Assembly (NCBI RefSeq): GCF_001717955.1
Contig: NZ_CP014168.1
Coordinates: 868,001 to 932,000 of the forward strand
From: Sphingomonas panacis
GTDB lineage: Bacteria > Pseudomonadota > Alphaproteobacteria > Sphingomonadales > Sphingomonadaceae
DNA length: 64,000 nucleotides
Direction of reading: 5' to 3'
In this document: positions 41,188-48,812 of the stretch, piece after piece
Layout of the letters: each line of letters starts with the position of its first letter
Position numbering within the stretch: the first letter of the stretch is position 1
Notes under the pieces: generated by a model
The model's database searches: none
What the model saw: only the letters and a program-made list of their open reading frames with translations
Told to the model about the DNA's origin: nothing
Position numbers and translations under genes: made by a program

Positions 41188-41988
41188 TCAGATCGCAGTG
41201 TAACCGCCGTCCACGAGGATATCGGTCCCGGTCACATAGCCGGCGGCGTCGCTGGCCAGGAACGCAATGACCGAGGCGATGTCAGAGGGCATGCCTACGC
41301 GTTTCGCCGGTATTTTTTCCATCATCCGCGCCTTGATCGCGTCATAGGGGATGATATCACCGTTCTGGTCCCGTTCGGGCGGATGGTTTGCGAACAGGTT
41401 GGTCATTGTGGGCCCGGGCAGCACCGAATTGACTCGTATCCCAAATGCAGCAACCTCGTTGGCGATTGCCTTCGACATCATCGCGACCGCCGCCTTTCCT
41501 GCGCTGTATGCGGAAAACCTGCCGCCCGCGACCTTACCATAGATCGACCCGAGATTGATGATCGAGGGCATGGCGCCATGTTCGGCAATGCTCCGGAGCA
41601 TGACCGGAACCGCTCGCTGCATCCCCAGGAACGGCCCCTCGACGTTGATCTGGTTCTGGAGCCTGAAGTCCTCCAGACTCGTCTCCAGGAACGGCGCGGC
41701 CGTCATGATGCCGGCGTTGTTGACCAGAATATCGAGCCGACCACATTCCGCCACGATTTCGAAGACCCGGTCCCAATCCTCTGGCGAGGCAACATCGTGC
41801 TGCGCGGTGATGACCCGGTCACAATCTGCGAATGCCGCTGCAACGGCATCTCCGTTCAGGTCCGTCGCCACCACGCGGGCGCCTAGCCGGACCAGAACCT
41901 CGCTGGTCTCCTTGCCGATACCTGTTGCCGCGCCGGTAACCAGGGCGACACGATCCGTTAGATCAGCCAGCGAAAGATTGTCTGCCAT
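41188..41988 (-). CDS. SDR-family oxidoreductase
   Basis: 266 residues, classical SDR: VTGAATGIGKETSEVL (cofactor), NNAGI, catalytic Ser in INLGSIYGK, YSAGKAA (Tyr, Lys) and NSVLPGPTMTN. It ends with the typical GTDILVDGGY. ATG 41988 follows AGGGCGACGAAC. Probably a 3-hydroxyacyl- or alcohol dehydrogenase of the pathway. Part of the minus-strand operon, between the VOC and GFA-type genes. Confidence 0.88.
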   Translation of the reverse strand: MADNLSLADLTDRVALVTGAATGIGKETSEVLVRLGARVVATDLNGDAVAAAFADCDRVITAQHDVASPEDWDRVFEIVAECGRLDILVNNAGIMTAAPFLETSLEDFRLQNQINVEGPFLGMQRAVPVMLRSIAEHGAMPSIINLGSIYGKVAGGRFSAYSAGKAAVAMMSKAIANEVAAFGIRVNSVLPGPTMTNLFANHPPERDQNGDIIPYDAIKARMMEKIPAKRVGMPSDIASVIAFLASDAAGYVTGTDILVDGGYTAI

Positions 41989-42089
41989 GTTCGTCGCCCT
42001 TGTTGTTGCATGATAGATGCATCGCACTCGCTACCGTTGGGCAGTCGGCCCAGAGTTCATCGGTGCCGCGCAAATCGCATGAAGGCCTG

Positions 42090-42473
42090 TCAGGATCGCG
42101 TAAACACACACACCTTGTTGCCATCGAGATCGCGAAAGTAACTGCCATAGAAGTTCGCGGTCACCGCCTCTCGGCGGAGGCCTGGAGGGCCTTCGCATTG
42201 CCCGCCGGCGGCAATCGCCAGAGCATGGACCTCGCGAACCAAGTCCTGCGAGAGCGCCATCAGTGCGTACATGTTGCCGTTGCCGTGCGTTGCCGTCCTG
42301 CCATCGTATGGCAGGCACACCCCCAGCGCAGCGCCGCCGCCGAGATTATAGCTCTGCATGCGATGGCTCGAGAGCCCGTGCTTGGCCCCCAGAGGCCGCA
42401 GCACCTCATCGTAGAACGCCGTCGCCCGCGGGAGATCGTTGGTGCCGATCATGATGTAGCCGATCATTCGCAT
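42090..42473 (-). CDS. VOC-superfamily (glyoxalase/dioxygenase-like) protein
   Basis: 127 residues, one VOC fold: MIGYIMIGTNDLPRATAFYDEVLRPLGAKH at the N-terminus and FYGSYFRDLDGNKVCVF at the C-terminus. Members are lyases, dioxygenases, isomerases or resistance proteins. The His/Glu metal ligands are not all obvious. ATG 42473 follows AAGGAAAG. It sits between the acyl-CoA ligase and the SDR; in CoA pathways VOC proteins can act as methylmalonyl-CoA epimerase-like enzymes, but I cannot confirm that. Confidence 0.8.
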   Translation of the reverse strand: MRMIGYIMIGTNDLPRATAFYDEVLRPLGAKHGLSSHRMQSYNLGGGAALGVCLPYDGRTATHGNGNMYALMALSQDLVREVHALAIAAGGQCEGPPGLRREAVTANFYGSYFRDLDGNKVCVFTRS

Positions 42474-42646
42474 CTTTCCTTCAAGACGATGAGCCAGACC
42501 TGCTGCCGTAAATCGCCACATTGCTGCATTTCCGGCGCCATCCGACCGATCGCTTTCCTGTCCATGTACAGCCGCATTGCCGCTGCACATTTTGCCAACG
42601 GCAGACGACGGCTGGCTGCATGTGACGAGTTCCCCTTGCGACCGGA

Positions 42647-44188
42647 TCAGATCGAGCGGTTTGCTGCGGCCCAGTAAGGATCCCGCAACTTGCGCTTGAA
42701 GATCTTGCCAGAATCCTCGCGCGGCAGGTCATGGCGGATCTCGACCACCTTCGGCACCTTGTAGCCGGCGAGCAACCCGCGAAGCTGTTTGCGCAAGGCG
42801 CCGGTATCAAGCGCCACCCCGGCTTCCGGTTCGACCATGGCCATCAGCGATTCGCCGAACTCCTCGTCGGGGACACCGAATACGGCACAGTCACGCACGC
42901 CGGGCAAGTCTTGAAGCACCGCCTCGATTTCGGCCGGGTAGATGTTGACCCCACCAGAAATCACCATGTCGCTTTTGCGGTCGCTGATGAACAGGTAGCC
43001 GTCATTGTCGATATACCCAACGTCACCCGATGTTACGAACCCGTCACGATCAGCCTGAAGGCGTTTCTCGGGTTTGTTGTGATAGGTGAAATCGGGCGCA
43101 CCATCGACCTTCGTGTAGATCTCGCCGACGTGCCCTGCGGGCAAGATCTGGCCGCCTTCATCCAATATCCGTATATGAACGCCCGTAAGCGCTTTGCCGA
43201 CAGTACCCGGTCTCGCATTCCAGTCATCCGGTCCGGAGAGTGTGACGGCGCCCGCCTCGGTCGAGCCATAGAATTCGTAAATTACAGGACCCCACCACGC
43301 CATCATCTCGTTCTTGACGCTAACCGGACAGGGTGCCGCCGCGTGAACCACGGTCTTGAGCGAGCTGACGTCGTAACGCTTGCGCACGTCCTCCGGCAAA
43401 CCGAGGAGTCGGATGAACATGGTGGGAACCATGAAAATCGTGTCGATGCGATAGGATGCGATAATCTTCAACATCTCTTCGGCATCGAATCTCGGCATCA
43501 TCACGACAACGCCGCCGTGGCGCCCCGCCGAAAGTGCAAAGGAATTCGGGGCGGAGTGATACAATGGCCCCGGCAGCAGCATCCTGACGCCGGGTTTTAC
43601 GCCAAAGTTGGCGCGGGACACCGCGAGGGCGGCGGCCTGTTCAGGCGTTGGCGCCATACGGCGCACCCCTTTGGGAGCGCCCGTCGTACCCGATGTATAG
43701 ACCATACTTTGCGGCGCACGCTCAGCCGCAAGCTCCAAGGGAGCCTGATCGTGCAGCCAATCGTCGAAATCGATCGCGAAGGAAGGCGCGCCAAGAAGCA
43801 ACGGATCGAGCCTGTAAGCCTCAACGATCTCAGCCGGCGTCGGAACGCTGATCACCTTCAACGACGGTTGAACCACCTCAGCAAGCCGATGAAGCAGGTC
43901 AGAATGCCCGATAAGAACCGCAGCACCGGAATCATTGAGAATGTAGGCCACCTCATCCGGACCAAGGTGCGAGTTGACCGGCACCACGTAAGCCCCAAGC
44001 TGTGCGGCTCCATATGAGGCTTCGAGGAAAGCGATGTCATTGCGCATGAGCACGCACACGCAATCACCCACCGTGACTCCGCTGCGTTGCAGTCCGCCCG
44101 CGATACGCTGCGCGTTCAGCGTAACGTCTTCGTGGCTGCGATGGCGCTGGCCGCTCACGATTCCCCGGTAGTCGCTATAGTCATCCAT
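42647..44188 (-). CDS. AMP-forming acyl-CoA ligase
   Basis: 513 residues. It activates a carboxylic acid with ATP and CoA. ANL motifs: MVYTSGTTGAPKGVRR (P-loop), YEFYGSTEAG, GDVGYIDNDGYLFISDRKSDM and the C-terminal Lys in GKIFKRKLRD. ATG 44188 is chosen; a TTG at 44206 is possible. It is the enzyme that would commit the unknown acid to the CoA pathway. It follows the SDR gene at 44303 in the same operon (114 bp). Confidence 0.92.
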   Translation of the reverse strand: MDDYSDYRGIVSGQRHRSHEDVTLNAQRIAGGLQRSGVTVGDCVCVLMRNDIAFLEASYGAAQLGAYVVPVNSHLGPDEVAYILNDSGAAVLIGHSDLLHRLAEVVQPSLKVISVPTPAEIVEAYRLDPLLLGAPSFAIDFDDWLHDQAPLELAAERAPQSMVYTSGTTGAPKGVRRMAPTPEQAAALAVSRANFGVKPGVRMLLPGPLYHSAPNSFALSAGRHGGVVVMMPRFDAEEMLKIIASYRIDTIFMVPTMFIRLLGLPEDVRKRYDVSSLKTVVHAAAPCPVSVKNEMMAWWGPVIYEFYGSTEAGAVTLSGPDDWNARPGTVGKALTGVHIRILDEGGQILPAGHVGEIYTKVDGAPDFTYHNKPEKRLQADRDGFVTSGDVGYIDNDGYLFISDRKSDMVISGGVNIYPAEIEAVLQDLPGVRDCAVFGVPDEEFGESLMAMVEPEAGVALDTGALRKQLRGLLAGYKVPKVVEIRHDLPREDSGKIFKRKLRDPYWAAANRSI

Positions 44189-44302
44189 GCGCCAAGATTC
44201 CTTCAATCATGCCCGGAGCCCTAGGCCCACCCCAATAGAACATGTGCTTTCTCCAACCTGACGCCGACCTCCCCCGGGCGACGATCAAGCGGAATGCACC
44301 AG

Positions 44303-45088
44303 TCACCGCGGCTGGAAACGGGTGCCACCGTCCAATCGCACATGCTCAGCGTTCAAATAGCCGCAGGTAATCATCGTTTCGGCGAGCTGGGCGAATTCGT
44401 CTGCCTTGCCCGGGCGTCGCGGAAACGGCGTGGTTGCCAGAAGGTTGTCGATCATCGCCTGCGGAGCAGGCGCCATCATCGGAGTCTCGAAGACGCCGGG
44501 AAGGATGGTGTTGACGCGAATGCCGGCATCGCCCAGATCGCGCGCGATCGGCAGCGTCATGCCAACAACGCCGGCCTTCGAAGCAGCATAGGCGACTTGC
44601 CCGATCTGGCCGTCCTGGGCGGCGATCGACGCAGTGTTAACAATCGCCCCGCGCTCGCCGCTCTCGAGCGGATCCAGCGTCAGCATGCCTGCGGCGCTCT
44701 TGGTTATGCAGCGGAACGTCCCGACGAGATTCACTTCGATAATACGATAGAAGTTGGACAAGGGGTATTCCCGAGGAATTCCGGTCTTGCGGTCCATCGA
44801 GGCGGTACGCGCGGCGCCACCACCAACTCCGGCGCAGTTGATCAGGATACGCTCCTGACCATGCGCAATACGCGCGCGCTCGAAGCCTGCCGCTACCTCA
44901 TCATCAGACGTAACGTTCACGCGACAGAATACGCCGCCGATCTGCTTGGCAAGCGCCGCGCCCCGCTCCTCGTTCAGATCGAATATGGCCACACGAACGC
45001 CATGACTCGCCAGTCGGATGGAGACGGCCTCGCCCATGCCGGACGCACCGCCGGTTACAACCGCCGAAATTGCCGAATTCAACTTCAT
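44303..45088 (-). CDS. SDR-family 3-hydroxyacyl-CoA dehydrogenase-like protein
   Basis: 261 residues. VTGGASGMGEAVSIRLASHG (cofactor site), INCAGVGGGARTASM region, NTASIAAQDGQIGQ (Ser), YAASKAG (Tyr, Lys) and ARDLGDAGIRVNTILPGVFETPM, the pattern of the human 17-beta-HSD type 10/SCHAD-like SDRs. Such enzymes oxidise 3-hydroxy-2-methylacyl-CoA or steroid alcohols. ATG 45088 has AGAGGAG 6 bases upstream. First gene of the minus-strand unit; the AT-rich operator lies 41 bp upstream. Confidence 0.9.
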   Translation of the reverse strand: MKLNSAISAVVTGGASGMGEAVSIRLASHGVRVAIFDLNEERGAALAKQIGGVFCRVNVTSDDEVAAGFERARIAHGQERILINCAGVGGGAARTASMDRKTGIPREYPLSNFYRIIEVNLVGTFRCITKSAAGMLTLDPLESGERGAIVNTASIAAQDGQIGQVAYAASKAGVVGMTLPIARDLGDAGIRVNTILPGVFETPMMAPAPQAMIDNLLATTPFPRRPGKADEFAQLAETMITCGYLNAEHVRLDGGTRFQPR

Positions 45089-45544
45089 ACCGCTCCTCTT
45101 GTTCATCGACAGCAACCTGTCCGGGCCTTAGCTAATTAATTAGCTACTTTCTCGATCACATACAAGCATCCTGTCGCCCAAATCAGCAAGCAGCCGCCTG
45201 CTGCCGAGCAGACTCCGCTGCCACTGCCGCGAGACCGAAAAATTTCCCGCTGGATCGCAGGAATCTGCGTCACGGGCGGACAAGCCAACTCTGTCGCCGG
45301 AGCCCGGTGCCGTCCGGTGCACCTTCAATGCTTTCATCCACTCCCATACGCTCGGCTTCCGCAGCGAAGTAGCGTTCGAACGGGAGGCGAAATGCTAACC
45401 TAACGCAATTAATCGGTCAATTGGATACCCGAGCGGACTCAATCAACCACCGCCTCGACTTAATTGTATGATTGATTGTGGCCCGTCTAGCTGCTAGAGG
45501 ACCAAACTTGGCACCTGCGCAATAACGGGTTTTTGGGGGTAACA
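45089..45544. promoter_or_regulatory. Divergent promoter region with three AT-rich operator motifs
   Basis: 456 bases between divergent units. Motif A is the 18-bp perfect palindrome TAGCTAATTAATTAGCTA (45129-45146). Motif B is AATT-AATCGGTC-AATT (45407-45422). Motif C is AATT-GTATGATT-GATT (45462-45477). A lies next to the minus-strand operon and B, C next to the plus-strand SDR gene. No gene is visible in the interval. Confidence 0.65.
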
Positions 45545-46330
45545 TTGATTAGCGCATTTCCCGATGGCTTGCTGGATGGCAAAACGGCGTTTGTGGCGGG
45601 CGGAACAAGCGGTGTGAACCTCGCTATCGCCCTGCGCATGAGCGAGCTCGGCGCACGCGTGGCCGTGCTTGGCCGCAATCCGGAGAAGGCGCACGCCGCT
45701 GCGGATACGCTGGGCAGAGGCGCCATGGCGCTGGCGAGCGACGTTCGTGATTACGCCGCGACGCAGGAGTCGCTCAGGCGGGCTTCCGACGCATTCGGCG
45801 GATTGGATATCGTCGTATCCGGCGCAGCCGGCAATTTCGTTGCCCCTGCCCTGGACATGTCGGCGAATGGATTCAAGGCCGTAATCGATATTGACCTCAT
45901 CGGCACCTTCAACGTTTTCCGCGCGTGCTATGACTTCTTACGCCGTCCGGGGGCGTCCCTAATCACCCTGAGTGCGGGCCAGGCAACGGTGCCGCTGGTC
46001 GGGCAATCGCACGCCTGCGCGGCCAAGGCAGGGATCAATCACCTCGTCCGCGTGCTCGCCATGGAATGGGGACCGACCGGCGTTCGCGTGAACGGTCTGG
46101 CGCCAGGCCCCGTAGCGGGGACCGAAGGTATGGCGCGGCTCACCTCCACCGAAGAGGCGGTCCAGCGCCTGTCGTCCCGCATTCCAATGCGCCGCTACGC
46201 TCATGGACATGAAATCGCCGAAGCAGCGGTGTTCCTGTGCAGTGCTTCGGCCAGTTACATTACCGGAACCATTCTCGATTGCGACGGCGGCGCGCATCTG
46301 GGAGATTCGAGCACACCGCAGGTAGGATGA
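45545..46330 (+). CDS. 2,4-dienoyl-CoA reductase-like SDR
   Basis: 261 residues. FVAGGTSGVNLAIALRMSELGARV (cofactor site), VVSGAAGNFVAPALDMSANGFKAVIDIDLIGTFNVFRA, and HACAAKAGINHLVRVLAMEWGPTGVRVNGLAPGPVAGTEGMARL. The usual Tyr of YxxxK is missing (CAAK), a known trait of the DECR type. DECR reduces 2,4-dienoyl-CoA with NADPH during degradation of unsaturated chains. Start is uncertain: TTG 45545 with GGGGG upstream, or TTG 45533. Two operator motifs lie upstream. Confidence 0.82.
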   Translation: MISAFPDGLLDGKTAFVAGGTSGVNLAIALRMSELGARVAVLGRNPEKAHAAADTLGRGAMALASDVRDYAATQESLRRASDAFGGLDIVVSGAAGNFVAPALDMSANGFKAVIDIDLIGTFNVFRACYDFLRRPGASLITLSAGQATVPLVGQSHACAAKAGINHLVRVLAMEWGPTGVRVNGLAPGPVAGTEGMARLTSTEEAVQRLSSRIPMRRYAHGHEIAEAAVFLCSASASYITGTILDCDGGAHLGDSSTPQVG

Positions 46331-46360
46331 TGGTCGCGCACGACCAGGGGGCCCGCAGTC

Positions 46361-47164
46361 ATGCAGCATTCCTATGAAACTCTGACAGTCGAGACGCGCG
46401 GACCGGTCCAGTGGCTCACACTGAACCGTCCCGGCTCGCTGAATGCGATCACCACGCAGATGGTGGCTGAGCTGCATCATTATTTCGATACTCTTTATCA
46501 GGATCGTGACTGCCGGATCATCGTGATGCGGGGTGCCGGTCGGGCCTTCTGCGCCGGCCGGGACATCAAGGAGGCGGCGGACCATTCCGGTTCAGCGCCA
46601 TTCGGCGGAGGCTTCGGCCTGCAGGGCTATCTCGCGGAGGTCTATTCCAGGATGCGGCGCTGCCCGCAGCCGATCATCGCGCTTGTCCAGGGGGCCGCTT
46701 GCGGGGGTGGCTTCGCCTTTGCTCTCGCGTCGGATATTCGTATCGCGGGCGAATCGGCGCGCATGAACGCGGCTTTCATCAGGCTCGGGCTTTCAGCCTG
46801 CGACATGGGTGTCAGCTACTTCCTGCCCCGGTTGGTTGGCGCCTCGCTCGCTTCCGAACTCCTGCTGACGGGCCGATTCATCACTGCGCGCAGGGCGCTG
46901 GCGACCGGTCTTGTTTCCGAAGTGGTCCCTGACGATGCGCTGATCGAGGCCGCCGAGCCGTATATCCAGGACATGCTTCGCGCGACACCGATGGGCCTGC
47001 GGCTGACCAAGGACTGCCTCAACACCTCAATCGACGCGCCCTCACTTGCCGCGGTGCTGGCAATGGAAAACCGCAACCAGTTCTTGTCGGGCCAGCACGC
47101 GGATTTCCGCGAGGGCCTGGCGGCCTTCGTCGAGAAGCGACCTCCGGTATATCACGGAAGCTAG
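46361..47164 (+). CDS. Enoyl-CoA hydratase/isomerase-family protein
   Basis: 267 residues, crotonase fold: LNRPGSLNAI, FCAGRDIKEAADHS (CoA-oxyanion), ACGGGFAFALASDIRIAGESARMNAAFIRLGLSACDMGVSYFLPRLVG. The two catalytic Glu residues of enoyl-CoA hydratase are absent (GGGFAFALA, and an Asp in SACDMG), so it may be an isomerase, thioesterase or a hydratase with a different acid. It lies 30 bp downstream of the dienoyl-CoA reductase gene on the same transcript. Confidence 0.88.
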   Translation: MQHSYETLTVETRGPVQWLTLNRPGSLNAITTQMVAELHHYFDTLYQDRDCRIIVMRGAGRAFCAGRDIKEAADHSGSAPFGGGFGLQGYLAEVYSRMRRCPQPIIALVQGAACGGGFAFALASDIRIAGESARMNAAFIRLGLSACDMGVSYFLPRLVGASLASELLLTGRFITARRALATGLVSEVVPDDALIEAAEPYIQDMLRATPMGLRLTKDCLNTSIDAPSLAAVLAMENRNQFLSGQHADFREGLAAFVEKRPPVYHGS

Positions 47165-47239
47165 GAAAATCACCCGAGCCATGGAGCGGGACGGCACAGA
47201 TCCGCCATTTTTGGTCGTCGGCATTTTAGGAATATTACC

Positions 47240-48706
47240 ATGAGAACGCCACGCGAACTGATTGAGCTTTACTGGGATCGGGTCTGGAATCAGGGCGAAG
47301 CGGATATGGTCCGCGAACTGTGTCACGATCCGATTGTCCGGCACGATCCCGGCTGCGTGACCAGACTGAGCCATGACGAGCAGATCGCACGGATCAAGCA
47401 CCGGTTCGAACTCCAAGCCCCCTTCTTCACGCACGAGGTCCTGATAGCGGACGATGATTGCGCGGTGTCGGTGTGGAACGCCCATACCCGCAAAGGCCCG
47501 CGCATCGAACGTTGCGGCATCGAAGTGTTCAGGATTGTGGACGGGCGCTTCATGGATTGCTGGAATTCCAGTTACATGGACGGGTTCTGGGGGGTAGAGG
47601 GCGATCCCGGCGTGCCAGACGACCTACCTCCGCCCGAAATGCTGGAAACACTCGAACACATCACGCCGGGCTGGGTTCAACGCGTGTTCGCGCATGCCTG
47701 CGTCCAGGTTCCGCTGGTAACGCTGGCCAGGCTGGAGCCGGTGAGCACCGGCAACGTCAGTGCGACCGCCCGCGTGCACATCAACTACAATATTCCCAGC
47801 CAAACCGCGCCCACGTCGTTGATCGCCAAATTTCACCCTAAAACACCCAGGCCCGGCGGCATGGCCGAAAAGCTAGGCTATTATCCGCGCGAGGCGGCCG
47901 TGTACGGCCTGTTCGGAATGGACCCACCGGTGCAGACCCCGCGCCTCTATTATGCCGAAACGGGGGGAGCGGGCACCAAGGTCAACCTGGTTCTTGAAGA
48001 CCTGGGCAAAGATTTCGTTCCCGGCGACCAGGTGAAGGGCTGCAACGCCGCTGAAGCGGAGGCGGTGATCGATCAGCTCGCACGCCTGCACGCGCATTTC
48101 CTCAACTCGGAACGGCTTGGCCAAATCGATTGGGGGATTGAACATGTCCTGGGCGCACCAGAGCTGGAAGCGGCCTATAACGCGGGTATACTGGCCTTTC
48201 ATGAGCGGTTTTCGGGGCAGCTTAGCGCCGAAGAATTCGCCATCATCGAAGGATTCTCACCGCTAATTGCGCGCTGGTGCGACCTTCGCCCGAAATTCGT
48301 TACGTTGCTTCACGGCGATCCGCGCGTGGACAATGTGATGTTCGCGGCGAATGAAGATGGCACACCAAGCGCCTACCTGATCGACTGGCAACTGGCGCGG
48401 CTTGGCGATCCCCAGATGGATGTCGCCTATTTCCTGACCGGTAGCCTGAGCCCGACCGATCGCCGGTCCTGCGAGATGCGCCTGATCCGCCGCCATGCTG
48501 CAACCTTGCGCGCGGTGGACCCGCAGTACACGGATGACGTGGCTCTGGCGGCCCACCGACTGAACGCCGTGTCAGGCCTCGCCTATACCGTGGCATCATC
48601 CTACAATATCGTATCCACGCCGGCATCCGACGCCTTACTTCTGGCGCTGGCCCGGAGGAACTGTTCGGCAGTAGCCGACTGGGAGTCGCTCAATGCGCTG
48701 AACTGA
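47240..48706 (+). CDS. SnoaL-like / kinase-like (EcK/APH) fusion protein
   Basis: 488 residues with two domains. Residues 1-125 (LIELYWDRVWNQGEADMVRELCHDPIVRHDPG...FRIVDGRFMDCWNSSYMDGFW) look like an NTF2/SnoaL domain. Residues ~135-488 match the ecdysteroid-kinase/APH fold: SLIAKFHPKT (ATP-binding Lys), VNLVLEDLGKDFVPG, TLLHGDPRVDNVMF (catalytic HGD and Asn) and AYLIDWQLARLGDPQMDVAYFLTG (metal Asp). A similar pairing in one chain is unusual to me. It may phosphorylate a hydroxylated pathway intermediate. It is the third gene of the plus-strand unit. Confidence 0.8.
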   Translation: MRTPRELIELYWDRVWNQGEADMVRELCHDPIVRHDPGCVTRLSHDEQIARIKHRFELQAPFFTHEVLIADDDCAVSVWNAHTRKGPRIERCGIEVFRIVDGRFMDCWNSSYMDGFWGVEGDPGVPDDLPPPEMLETLEHITPGWVQRVFAHACVQVPLVTLARLEPVSTGNVSATARVHINYNIPSQTAPTSLIAKFHPKTPRPGGMAEKLGYYPREAAVYGLFGMDPPVQTPRLYYAETGGAGTKVNLVLEDLGKDFVPGDQVKGCNAAEAEAVIDQLARLHAHFLNSERLGQIDWGIEHVLGAPELEAAYNAGILAFHERFSGQLSAEEFAIIEGFSPLIARWCDLRPKFVTLLHGDPRVDNVMFAANEDGTPSAYLIDWQLARLGDPQMDVAYFLTGSLSPTDRRSCEMRLIRRHAATLRAVDPQYTDDVALAAHRLNAVSGLAYTVASSYNIVSTPASDALLLALARRNCSAVADWESLNALN

Positions 48707-48743
48707 AGTGCGGGCGCCGTCGCGCATGTCGGCTTATCGTCCG

Positions 48744-48791
48744 GTGCGCAACGGCTTGCGCGGCGCCTGGCGGGCCGCGCATATCGGCCCG
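48744..48791. terminator. GC-rich hairpins between convergent genes
   Basis: GCGCAA-N4-TTGCGC (48744-48759) and GGCGGGCCG-N7-CGGCCCGCC (48767-48791) are perfect hairpins between the stop of the kinase fusion gene (48706) and that of the molybdoenzyme (48813). No T-run follows, so the function as a bidirectional terminator is tentative. Confidence 0.5.
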
Positions 48792-48812
48792 CCCGTGCCC
48801 GCATCAGACCTA

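Noticed and set aside
42731..44017. 428-codon plus-strand frame opposite the acyl-CoA ligase
   Set aside because: Shadow of the ligase gene; the ligase shows all motifs of its family while this frame has none.
45140..45337. 65-codon minus-strand frame in the divergent promoter region
   Set aside because: It overlaps the operator motif, lacks a ribosome site and has no family resemblance.
39299..45540. 14-base direct repeat GGGTTTTTGGGGGT (39299 and 45527) around the first minus-strand operon
   Set aside because: A rough estimate gives several chance 14-base matches among all pairs in 64 kb, and no inverted ends or transposase gene accompany it.
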